Positions 16,855-24,876 of a DNA stretch of 64,000 bases are shown here, piece by piece. This DNA comes from Streptomyces sp. col6. GTDB taxonomy: Bacteria > Actinomycetota > Actinomycetes > Streptomycetales > Streptomycetaceae. The notes below the pieces were generated by a model. It ran no database searches. It saw only the letters and a program-made list of their open reading frames with translations, and was not told where the DNA came from. The stretch spans positions 927,496 through 991,495 of the forward strand of contig NZ_RDBL01000006.1 in assembly GCF_008042035.1 (NCBI RefSeq), given 5' to 3'. Numbering within the stretch: the stretch's first letter is position 1; the number at the start of each line of letters is the position of its first letter. A program made the position numbers and the translations under genes.

Positions 16855-19581
16855 TCACAGCTCGCCCTTGCGCGTGAGGTGGTTGAAGCACAGCCAGCCG
16901 GGAAGGACCGGCAGCCACAGGGTCATCAGCCGGAACAGCAGCACCGCCGGAGCCGCGACCTCCTTCGGCAGCCCGACCGCGATCAGACCCAGCGTCAGCG
17001 CACCCTCGACGGCGCCCATGCCGCCCGGGGTCGGCGCGGCCGAACCGAGCGCGTTGCCGGCGAGGAAGACGACCGCGATGCTCGCGTAGCTGAGGTGCGG
17101 GGTGTCCGGCCCGCTGAACGCCCGGATCGAGGCGTCCAGGCACATCACGAACACACCGGTCAGCAGCAGCATCCCGCCGATGCCGGTGAGCAGCTTCTGC
17201 GGCCGCTGCACCACGTCGAGCATGCGGGGGATCACTCCGGCGAACAGCGACCGCACCCGGGTCACCACGAACTTCCGCAGGAACGGGATCGCGGTGACCA
17301 CCAGCACCAGCACGGCGACCGTCAGCAGCCCGGCGATCACGGTCCTGGACGGGGTGAGCGAGGACGGGGTCTTCTCGGTGCCGGTCAGATAGCCGAAGGC
17401 GCCCAGCAGCAGGATGTGGCAGCCCAGGCCGAACAGCTGCGAGGCGCCCACACTGGCCACCGCGAGACCGGGCCGGACCCCGGAGCGCTGGAGGAACCGG
17501 GTGTTCAGCGCGACCCCGCCGACCGCCGCCGGCGCCACGATCTTCACGAACGACCCGGCGACCTGCGCGAGGACCGTCCGGCCGAACGAAACCCGCTCGG
17601 GCACGAAGCCCAGCAGGCTCATCGCGGCGGCCACGTAACTGAGCGCCGAGAAGCCGAGCGCGGCGGCGACCCAGCCCCACTCCGCCTGCTCGACCACCGC
17701 GCCGAAGTCGGCCTGGGTGACCTGCGAGATCAGGAAGTACGCGGCGATGGCACCGGCAATGAAGCTGAACAGGGTGCGCGGCTTGATGCGTTCCAGGCGG
17801 ACCGGCTCGACCGGGGCCTGCGGGCGGATCAGCAGGACCTCCCGGCGGATCTGGGAGAGCAGGTCCTCCTCGCGCGCCTCGTCGAGGGCGTCGTCCATGG
17901 CCCGCTTCTCGGCCTGCTTCTCGTTGCGCAGCGACTTGCGGGCGGCCTTGCGGTCACCACTGCGGGACAACAGCTCGGCGTCCTCGGCCCTGGCCCGCTT
18001 GGCCTCGTCCGACGCTTCGAGCACGGCCTCGCGCTCGCGCTGCGACCGCTCCCGGGCGAGCCGGCGCAGGTGCGCCCGGGTGGAGCGGCTGAGCGCGATC
18101 GGCTGGAGCAGCGGCAGACAGTCGGCGACCGCGTCGGGGCCGAGCACGGCGAGTGCGGCGGCCACGGCCCGCTCGGGGCCCACCCGCAGACCGGTCGTGG
18201 TGAGGAGCTGCGCGACGTCCATCCGCAGCACCAGATCACCGGCCGCGATCTCGCCGCCGCGCAGGTCCGTGACGAACACCTTGCCGAAACGATCCACCAG
18301 GATGGCGTCGCCCGTGAGCCTGCGGTGCGCGATCCGGCGCGACTGGAGGGCCTTGACCTGCTGCCAGGCGCCGCGCACCACGTCGTCGGTGATCTCGGCG
18401 TCCTCCAGGGCGTCCAGGGACCGGCCGCCGATGTGCTCGTAGACCAGCATCACGGCGTCCGGGCCCAGCTCGGAGGTGGCGATGAGCTTGGGGGCGTTGG
18501 CACCGGCGGCGATCGCCGCGTACGCGAGCAGCGCCTCCTGCTCCAGTGCCTGGCGCAGCGACTGGATGGACCGCCGCTGGGTGATGCCGCGCAGGGTGAG
18601 CCGGCGCCACACCCGGTAGAAGAAGCCCTGGGCCTGCTGCTCGCGGTCGACGACGGTCACATCGAGCGGTGGCCCGTCCTCCAGGGAGACCAGATAGCGG
18701 CGCCCCCGGTCGCTCTGGTCGCCGGCGTCGGGCGCCTCGTCGGCCCGCATCGCGGTGACCGGCCGGAAGCCGACGTGCCGCAGCCCGGCCATCAGGTGCT
18801 GGCCGGTCGGACGGACGTTCGGCGAGCCGACCGCGTACAGCGTGCCGTACGCCACCGTCCAGCCGATCAGCACCGTCAGCACGATGGAGAACGGGGTCGT
18901 GTAGCCGCCGACCAGCATGGCGAAGGCGTCCAGCAGCAGCACCACCCACAGCACGACCCGCCAGCGCGGCCGTCTCGCCATGCCGACCGCCGTCATGTAC
19001 GCGATCACGGGGGCGAGGTAACCGTGCACGGGATCGGTGACCGCGTCACCGGGCTGCGGCTGGGTCAGCGCGTCCTGCAGGGTGCCGGACGCGTACTTGG
19101 CGACCCACAGATCCGTGGCGAGCGTCACGCCGTGGGCCAGCACCGCGGCCAGCACCCCGTCCGCGATCCGCAGCCCGTCGCGTTTGATCAGCCGCTCGAT
19201 GGCGAAGGCGACCGGAACGAGCAGCACCGCGATGCTGGACACCAGCCCGGCGAGCTTGATGAGCAGATCGGGGGCTTGCCCGGTGCCCTTGGTGATGTCC
19301 TGTTCGAGGCCGGTGGTCGTGCCGTGGGCGAAGGCGGCGACGGAGAACAGCACGACGACCGCCAGCACCCCGATGAGCAGGCGCATCAGGTCGGAGGGGC
19401 GGTGCACCCGGGCGGGCAGCAGGGGCTCGTCCCCCGAGACGCGCTCGGTCAGCGCCTCCTCGGATGAGGCGAGCGTCGAGCCGGCCGGGCGCGCGGAGGG
19501 CTGCTCCGTGTCCGGCTCCTGCCGGTCCCCGTCCGAGCGTGGCTCGGCATCGGAGGCGTCGGCCGCCTTCGGTGGCTGCAC
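16855..19581 (-). CDS. Large membrane protein: degenerate kinase-like domain plus LPG synthase/flippase (UPF0104-type) domain
   Basis: A 908-residue protein. The N-terminus is acidic and disordered. About six TM helices lie near 70-270. A cytoplasmic segment near 320-480 resembles a protein kinase C-lobe, but the catalytic loop reads HRRLTGDAIL (no HRD Asp) and the metal-binding motif reads TDLRGG. A charged coiled-coil-like stretch follows near 520-600. The C-terminus, near 620-905, is a lysylphosphatidylglycerol synthase TM-region domain with GNALGSAAPTPGGMGAVE. GTG 19581 is preferred because AAGGAG lies six bases upstream; an in-frame GTG at 19629 adds 16 residues. It probably acts on lipid-linked substrates; the function is inferred. 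Confidence 0.85.
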   Translation of the reverse strand: MQPPKAADASDAEPRSDGDRQEPDTEQPSARPAGSTLASSEEALTERVSGDEPLLPARVHRPSDLMRLLIGVLAVVVLFSVAAFAHGTTTGLEQDITKGTGQAPDLLIKLAGLVSSIAVLLVPVAFAIERLIKRDGLRIADGVLAAVLAHGVTLATDLWVAKYASGTLQDALTQPQPGDAVTDPVHGYLAPVIAYMTAVGMARRPRWRVVLWVVLLLDAFAMLVGGYTTPFSIVLTVLIGWTVAYGTLYAVGSPNVRPTGQHLMAGLRHVGFRPVTAMRADEAPDAGDQSDRGRRYLVSLEDGPPLDVTVVDREQQAQGFFYRVWRRLTLRGITQRRSIQSLRQALEQEALLAYAAIAAGANAPKLIATSELGPDAVMLVYEHIGGRSLDALEDAEITDDVVRGAWQQVKALQSRRIAHRRLTGDAILVDRFGKVFVTDLRGGEIAAGDLVLRMDVAQLLTTTGLRVGPERAVAAALAVLGPDAVADCLPLLQPIALSRSTRAHLRRLARERSQREREAVLEASDEAKRARAEDAELLSRSGDRKAARKSLRNEKQAEKRAMDDALDEAREEDLLSQIRREVLLIRPQAPVEPVRLERIKPRTLFSFIAGAIAAYFLISQVTQADFGAVVEQAEWGWVAAALGFSALSYVAAAMSLLGFVPERVSFGRTVLAQVAGSFVKIVAPAAVGGVALNTRFLQRSGVRPGLAVASVGASQLFGLGCHILLLGAFGYLTGTEKTPSSLTPSRTVIAGLLTVAVLVLVVTAIPFLRKFVVTRVRSLFAGVIPRMLDVVQRPQKLLTGIGGMLLLTGVFVMCLDASIRAFSGPDTPHLSYASIAVVFLAGNALGSAAPTPGGMGAVEGALTLGLIAVGLPKEVAAPAVLLFRLMTLWLPVLPGWLCFNHLTRKGEL

Positions 19582-19802
19582 GCCCTGCTCCTTCGTCGCC
19601 TCTGAGTGGTCTTCGTGTTCTCGTATCACCGGTCACCGCCCGCATGATGGTGGCACGGCCGACGGACGCAAGGGGGCATCAGGGTGCGATGAGGGGGCGT
19701 GCGAAGCGCAACATACGCAACTTTCCCGCCGTGCGCACGCTGCGTGTGCGGGCGGACACGGACCCCGCCGCCCTGTCGGTGGCGTACGGCAGGATGGGGC
19801 GG

Positions 19803-20192
19803 ATGAGCGAACACCCGACGGGCGACGCGCTGCCGGAGTACGCGGAACGCGTGCTCGACGTCGCCGACATGGTCCCGCCCGGCCGCGTCATGACCTACGG
19901 CGATGTCGCGGAGTGGCTGGGCGAGGGCGGCCCGCGCCAGGTCGGCCGGGTCATGGCGCTGTACGGGAGCGCGGTGCCGTGGTGGCGCGTGGTGCGCGCC
20001 GACGGCAGGCTGCTGCCCGGCCACGAGCTGCGCGCCCTCGACCACTACCGCGAGGAGAACACCCCGCTGCGGGAGGCCCCCGCGAGCGCGGAGGGCCACC
20101 TCCCGCGCCTGGACATGCGGCGCGCGCGGTGGGACGGCGTGACGGGCGGCCCGGCGGAGGCGCCCGGCGGCGGTGGGGGAGCTCACACCTGA
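19803..20192 (+). CDS. Alkyltransferase-like protein (ATL; non-catalytic MGMT homologue)
   Basis: A 129-residue MGMT-type DNA-binding protein. The helix-turn-helix part has VPPGRVMTYGDVAEWLG, and GGPRQVGRVMALYG follows. The active-site motif reads PWWRVV where true O6-alkylguanine transferases have PCHRV, so it cannot accept an alkyl group. ATLs bind alkylated bases and hand them to nucleotide excision repair. ATG 19803 lies seven bases after a -10-like CAGGAT (19790-19795), so it is probably leaderless. It sits beside adnA, in line with a repair role. Confidence 0.88.
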   Translation: MSEHPTGDALPEYAERVLDVADMVPPGRVMTYGDVAEWLGEGGPRQVGRVMALYGSAVPWWRVVRADGRLLPGHELRALDHYREENTPLREAPASAEGHLPRLDMRRARWDGVTGGPAEAPGGGGGAHT

Positions 20193-20492
20193 CAGCTTCG
20201 GCCATCGGACGGCGGATCGGGCGTAGCCGGGGCGGCGCGGGCGCCGACGCGCTGCGGGGGCCGGCCGGTCCGGCGGCGGCGCCGGGGCGCCCGGAGCCCG
20301 GTCGTCCGGATCTCGGTGCTGCGGAGCCCGGTCGTCCGGAGTCCGGCCGTCCGGAGCCCCGTGCCGAGGAGAACGTGACGCGCTCCGCAGTCGTCCCGGC
20401 GCATTCGAGGGGCACGCCGGAGTAGCGTCTTCAGTTCGCGGGCGACACCGCACCCGCACCACCCGAACACCCACCAGGACCGGCGATCCCAC
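20193..20492. other. Intergenic region upstream of adnA
   Basis: 300 bases without a supported gene. It contains the direct repeats listed at 20292-20340. The adnA promoter probably lies in the less GC-rich 20390-20490 part, but no clear -10/-35 pair was found. Confidence 0.55.
20292..20340 (+). repeat. Two 19-bp direct repeats before adnA
   Basis: CGGAGCCCGGTCGTCCGGA occurs at 20292-20310 and 20322-20340, a 30-base period. Degenerate third and fourth units (GTCCGGCCGTCCGGAGCCC) follow at once. Role unknown; could be slippage in GC-rich DNA. Confidence 0.6.
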
Positions 20493-23400
20493 GTGAGCAC
20501 CTCCTCCACCACCCGGCACAGTCCTCACCGTCACGCACGGCCGGGGACCACGGGCCCGTACCGGCTGGTGCGCACCCTGCCGGGTTCGGTGGAGCCCCCT
20601 CTCCTGGACGCGGCGCAGCGCTCGGTGGTTGATCACCCCGGCGGCCCGCTCCTGGTCCTCGCCGGCCCCGGTACGGGCAAGACCACCACGCTCGTCGAAG
20701 CCGTCGCGGCGCGGATCGCCCGGGGCGCCGACCCGGCCCGCCTGCTGATCCTCACCTTCAGCCGCAAGGCCGCCGTCGAACTGCGCGACCGGATGGCCGC
20801 CCGGCTCGGCGCCGCCCGGGGCCCGCAGGCCACCACCTTCCACTCCTTCTGTTACGCGCTCGTCCGCGCCCACCAGGACGCCGACCTCTTCGCGGACCCG
20901 CTGCGGCTGCTCTCCGGGCCGGAACAGGACGTGACCGTCCGCGACCTGCTGGCCGGCCAGCTCGACCTGGAGAAGGAGGGGCGCCCGCACATCCGCTGGC
21001 CCGACGAGCTGCGCGCCTGCCTGACCACGCGCGGCTTCGCCGACGAGGTGCGCGCGGTGCTCGCCCGCAGCCGCGAGCTGGGCCTCGCCCCGGACGCCCT
21101 CGCCGACTTCGCCCGGCGCACCGGCCGGCCCGACTGGGGAGCGGCCGCCCGCTTCCTCGCGGAGTACCTCGACGTGCTGGACGCCCAGGGCGTGCTGGAC
21201 TATGCCGAGCTGGTCCACCGCGCGGTGCTGCTCGCGGAGCGCCCCGAGGTGTCGGCGCAGCTGGCCGGGGCGTACGACGCGGTGTTCGTCGACGAGTACC
21301 AGGACACCGACCCGGCCCAGGTCCGGCTGCTGCACGCGCTGGCCGGCAACCGGGGCCGCGCACCGGGGGGTGGCGGCGGGCGCGACCTGATCGCCTTCGG
21401 TGACCCGGACCAGTCGATCTACGCGTTCCGGGGCGCCGACGTGAACGGCATCCTCGACTTCCCCGAGATGTTCCGCCGCGCGGACGGCGCCCCGGCCCCG
21501 GTCGGCGTTCTCACCACCTCGCGCCGCTCCGGGGACCGGCTGCTCGCCGCCACCCGGCTGCTCACCCGGCGGATGCCGCTCACCCGGCTGCCCTCGGCGA
21601 AGGTCCGCGCCCACCGCGAGCTGCGCGCGGTCCGCGAGGGCGGCAGCGTGGAGACGTACACCTATCCGACCGCCTCCACCGAGCTGGAGAACATCGCCGA
21701 CCTGCTGCGCCGCGCGCATCTGGAGGACGGGGTGCCGTGGTCGGAGATGGCGGTGCTCGTCCGGGCCGGCGGCCGCACGCTTCCCTCCCTGCGCCGGGCC
21801 CTGACCTCGGCGGGCGTCCCGCTGGAGGTCGACGGCGACGACCTGGCCCTGCGCCACGAACCGGCGGTGGGCCCCCTCCTGACAGCCCTGCGCGCGGTGG
21901 CGACGGCGGCGCTGCGGGGTGGGGCGGCCGACGGGGAGGAGGCGTCCTGGCTCGACACCGAGACCGCGCTCACCCTGCTCTCCTCCCCGCTCGGGGCGAT
22001 GGACGCCGCCGATCTGCGCCGGCTCGGCCGCGCGCTGCGGGACGAGGAGCGCGCCGCCGGCAGCCGGGTGCCCGCGCCCTCCGGCGCGCTGCTGGCCCGC
22101 GCGCTCGCCGAACCGGAGCGGCTGGTGACGCACGACCCGGCGTACGCCCGGGGCGCCCAGCGCCTGGGCGCGCTGCTGCGCACGGCGCGCGAGCTGCTGG
22201 AGGCCGGAGGGACCGCCGAGGAGGCCCTGTGGGCGCTGTGGTCCGGCACCCCGTGGCCGGACCGGCTGGAGCGCGCGGCCCTGCGCGGGGGTGCCGCCGG
22301 GCGCAACGCGGACCGGGACCTCGACGCGGTCTGCGCCCTGTTCGAGACGGCCGCCCGCGCCGAGGAACGCACCGGCGGCCGGGGCGCGCTCAACTTTCTG
22401 GAGGAGGTCGACGCCCAGGACATCGCGGCCGACACCCTCTCCCGGCGCGCGGTCCGCCCCGACGCCGTCCGGCTGATGACCGCCCACCGCTCCAAGGGCC
22501 TGGAGTGGCGGCTGGTCGTCGTCGCGGGCGTGCAGGAAGGGCTCTGGCCGGACCTGCGCCGCCGGGGCTCGCTGCTCGAAGCGGACCGGATCGGCCGCGA
22601 CGGCCTCGCCGAACCCCTCACGCCCGGCGCCCTTCTCGCGGAGGAGCGGCGGCTGTTCTACGTGGCGGCGACCCGCGCCCGCGAGCGCCTGGTCGTCACC
22701 GCGGTCAAGGCCCCCGCCGACGACGGCGACCAGCCCTCCCGCTTCCTCGCCGAGCTGGGCGTCGAACCCCGGGACGTCACCGGCCGTCCGCGCCGCCCGC
22801 TGTCCGTCGCCGCGCTCGTCGCCGAGCTGCGCGCCACCACCGTCGACCCCGCCGCGTCCGACGCGCTGCGCGAGGAGGCCGCCCGCCGCCTCGCCCGGCT
22901 GGCGGCGCTCACGGACGAGGAGGACCGGCCGCTCGTGCCCTCCGCGCACCCGTACCGCTGGTGGGGCCTGTACGAGCCGACCCGCTCAGCCGTACCGCTG
23001 CGCGACCGGGACCTGCCCGTCACCCTCTCCGGCAGCGCGCTCGACCAGCTCGCCAACACCTGCGCGCTCCAGTGGTTCCTGGGCCGCGAGGTCAAGGCCG
23101 ACGAGCCCGCGACCGCCGCCCAGGGCTTCGGCAACGTCGTCCACGTCCTGGCCGACGAGGTGGCCTCCGGCCGTACGCCCGCCGATCTGGCCGTCCTCAT
23201 GGAACGGCTCGACTCGGTCTGGGACGGGCTCGTCTTCGACGCCCCCTGGAAGTCGCACCAGGAGAAGGAGCAGGCGCGCGCCGCCCTCGAACGCTTCCTG
23301 CGCTGGCACGTCATGGACCGGGCCGGCCGCACACCCGTCGCCAGTGAGCACGACTTCGACGTGACGCTGGAGGCGGGGGAGTACGAGGTGCGCATCCGGG

Positions 23401-23819
23401 GCTCGATGGACCGCGTCGAGCGGGACGCCGAGGGCCGGGCCTACGTCGTCGACTTCAAGACCGGCAAGCAGGCCCCGACGAAGGACGAGGTCCAGCGTCA
23501 CCCCCAGCTCGCCGTTTACCAGGTGGCGGTGCGGGAAGGCGCGGTCGACGACGCCTTCGGCGGTACGCGGCCCGAGCCGGGCGGCGCCGAACTCGTACAG
23601 CTGCGCCAGGCCGCCCCCAAGAAGGAGGGCGGCGACACCGCGCCCAAGGTGCAGGCGCAGGCGCCGCCCGACTCGGAGTGGGTCTCCGGCCTGCTGGCGA
23701 CCGCCGCGGGCCGGGTCCTGGACGAGCGGTTCACCCCCACGACCGGCCAGCACTGCGGGCACTGCGCCTTCAAGGCGTCGTGCAGCGCGCAGCCGGAGGG
23801 GCGGCACGTCCTGGAGTAG
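20493..23819 (+). CDS. adnA: AdnA-type helicase-nuclease subunit
   Basis: A 1108-residue UvrD-family helicase fused to a RecB/PD-(D/E)xK nuclease, one half of the actinobacterial AdnAB DNA end-resection motor. Seen: Walker A AGPGTGKTT near 58, motif II VFVDEYQDTDP near 263, FGDPDQSIYAFRG, HRSKGLEW near 665, VAATRARERL near 725, and nuclease residues GSMDRV...YVVDFKTGK near 965-990. Cysteines near 855 and in HCGHCAFKASC near 1088-1098 fit an AddB-type Fe-S clamp. GTG 20493 is used. Its stop is nine bases from the convergent methyltransferase stop. Confidence 0.9.
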   Translation: MSTSSTTRHSPHRHARPGTTGPYRLVRTLPGSVEPPLLDAAQRSVVDHPGGPLLVLAGPGTGKTTTLVEAVAARIARGADPARLLILTFSRKAAVELRDRMAARLGAARGPQATTFHSFCYALVRAHQDADLFADPLRLLSGPEQDVTVRDLLAGQLDLEKEGRPHIRWPDELRACLTTRGFADEVRAVLARSRELGLAPDALADFARRTGRPDWGAAARFLAEYLDVLDAQGVLDYAELVHRAVLLAERPEVSAQLAGAYDAVFVDEYQDTDPAQVRLLHALAGNRGRAPGGGGGRDLIAFGDPDQSIYAFRGADVNGILDFPEMFRRADGAPAPVGVLTTSRRSGDRLLAATRLLTRRMPLTRLPSAKVRAHRELRAVREGGSVETYTYPTASTELENIADLLRRAHLEDGVPWSEMAVLVRAGGRTLPSLRRALTSAGVPLEVDGDDLALRHEPAVGPLLTALRAVATAALRGGAADGEEASWLDTETALTLLSSPLGAMDAADLRRLGRALRDEERAAGSRVPAPSGALLARALAEPERLVTHDPAYARGAQRLGALLRTARELLEAGGTAEEALWALWSGTPWPDRLERAALRGGAAGRNADRDLDAVCALFETAARAEERTGGRGALNFLEEVDAQDIAADTLSRRAVRPDAVRLMTAHRSKGLEWRLVVVAGVQEGLWPDLRRRGSLLEADRIGRDGLAEPLTPGALLAEERRLFYVAATRARERLVVTAVKAPADDGDQPSRFLAELGVEPRDVTGRPRRPLSVAALVAELRATTVDPAASDALREEAARRLARLAALTDEEDRPLVPSAHPYRWWGLYEPTRSAVPLRDRDLPVTLSGSALDQLANTCALQWFLGREVKADEPATAAQGFGNVVHVLADEVASGRTPADLAVLMERLDSVWDGLVFDAPWKSHQEKEQARAALERFLRWHVMDRAGRTPVASEHDFDVTLEAGEYEVRIRGSMDRVERDAEGRAYVVDFKTGKQAPTKDEVQRHPQLAVYQVAVREGAVDDAFGGTRPEPGGAELVQLRQAAPKKEGGDTAPKVQAQAPPDSEWVSGLLATAAGRVLDERFTPTTGQHCGHCAFKASCSAQPEGRHVLE

Positions 23820-23828
23820 CCCAGGAGA

Positions 23829-24734
23829 TCAGTGCTTGCGGGCCACCAGGCCATAGACACTGACATCGGCGTCGGTGACGTCGTTGATGTCCTGGTAGCG
23901 CGTACGGTCCAGCTCGTCCAGGCCCGCCACGAACTCGGGGTCGGGGTTGTGGGCCTCCGGCAGGTCGACGACCCGCTCGGGACGCCAGCGGTGCACGGCG
24001 ACGATGCCGGGGTCGAGCAGTTCCAGGCCGTTGTCGGTGACGAAGCGTTCCATCTGGGCGTACGACCGGCGCACCATGGCGAAGCCGCGCTCCTTGAAAC
24101 CCTTCGTGATGCTGCCGACCTGCTCCGGGTTGAGGTCCGAGCTGACGTTGCTCAGGACGAGGACGCTGCCGGGGGCCAGCGCGTCCACAAGCTTCTTCAC
24201 GACCGGGTACGCCGTCTCGTCCTCGATGAAGTGCGTCACGGCCGCGAGGACCAGGGTGACCGGGCGGTCGAAGTCGAGGGTGCGGCGGGCGGCCTCCAGG
24301 ATGCGGTCCGGGTCGCGCAGATCCGCCTCGATGTAGTCGGTACGGCCCTCGGGACCGCTGGTGAGCAGGGCCTGCGCGTGGACGAGGACCACGGGGTCGT
24401 TGTCCACGTAGACCACGCGCGACTCGGGCGCGATGCCCTGCGCGATCTGGTGCACGTTCGCCTGCGTCGGCAGTCCGGTGCCGATGTCCAGGAACTGCCG
24501 GATGCCGTCGTTGGCCGCGAGGGTCACCGCGCGCCGCATGAAGTCCCGGTTGTGCCGCACGGTGAGGTAGCCGCGCGGATTGGCGGCCAGCGCCATGGCG
24601 GCGGCCTCGCGGTCGGCCGGGTAGTTGTCCTTGCCGCCGAGGAAGACGTCGTAGACCCGTGCCGGGTGCGCCTTCGTCGTGTCGATGCGCTTCCTGAGCC
24701 CGGTGGCGTCAGGGGCGGGTGCGTCGGCGCTCAT
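23829..24734 (-). CDS. SAM-dependent methyltransferase, DUF574 family
   Basis: A 301-residue protein of the Streptomyces-expanded DUF574 methyltransferase family (Methyltransf_19). Seen: HPARVYDVFLGGKDNYPADR near 24, motif I FLDIGTGLPT near 82, YVDNDPVVLVHA near 113 and DPGIVAVHRWRP near the end. The substrate is unknown. ATG 24734 with GAGGACG upstream is chosen over an 11-residue longer start. It sits in reverse orientation between adnA and the adnB-like gene, which are normally adjacent in mycobacteria, so it is probably an insertion. Confidence 0.88.
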   Translation of the reverse strand: MSADAPAPDATGLRKRIDTTKAHPARVYDVFLGGKDNYPADREAAAMALAANPRGYLTVRHNRDFMRRAVTLAANDGIRQFLDIGTGLPTQANVHQIAQGIAPESRVVYVDNDPVVLVHAQALLTSGPEGRTDYIEADLRDPDRILEAARRTLDFDRPVTLVLAAVTHFIEDETAYPVVKKLVDALAPGSVLVLSNVSSDLNPEQVGSITKGFKERGFAMVRRSYAQMERFVTDNGLELLDPGIVAVHRWRPERVVDLPEAHNPDPEFVAGLDELDRTRYQDINDVTDADVSVYGLVARKH

Positions 24735-24863
24735 ATGACCGTCCTCGTAAGGCTGTTGGTGCGACAAGCAGACAATTTAGACCTGTTCCGGTGTGACGTG
24801 TGCCACCGGGAGAGGGAGGCGGATGCGGGATCCGCGGCTTCGTGGGTTGTCGGTGGCGCCGGT

Positions 24864-24869
24864 TAGCCT
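24864..24869 (+). promoter_or_regulatory. -10 element of adnB-like gene (leaderless)
   Basis: TAGCCT ends seven bases before GTG 24877, so the mRNA probably starts at the start codon. This favours GTG 24877 over ATG 24823, which has its own GGGAGG. Confidence 0.45.
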
Positions 24870-24876
24870 CTGTGGA

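Noticed and set aside
14989..19467. Plus-strand open frame of 1492 codons
   Set aside because: It mirrors the Tap-like hydrolases and the membrane protein on the other strand. No domains and low-complexity composition.
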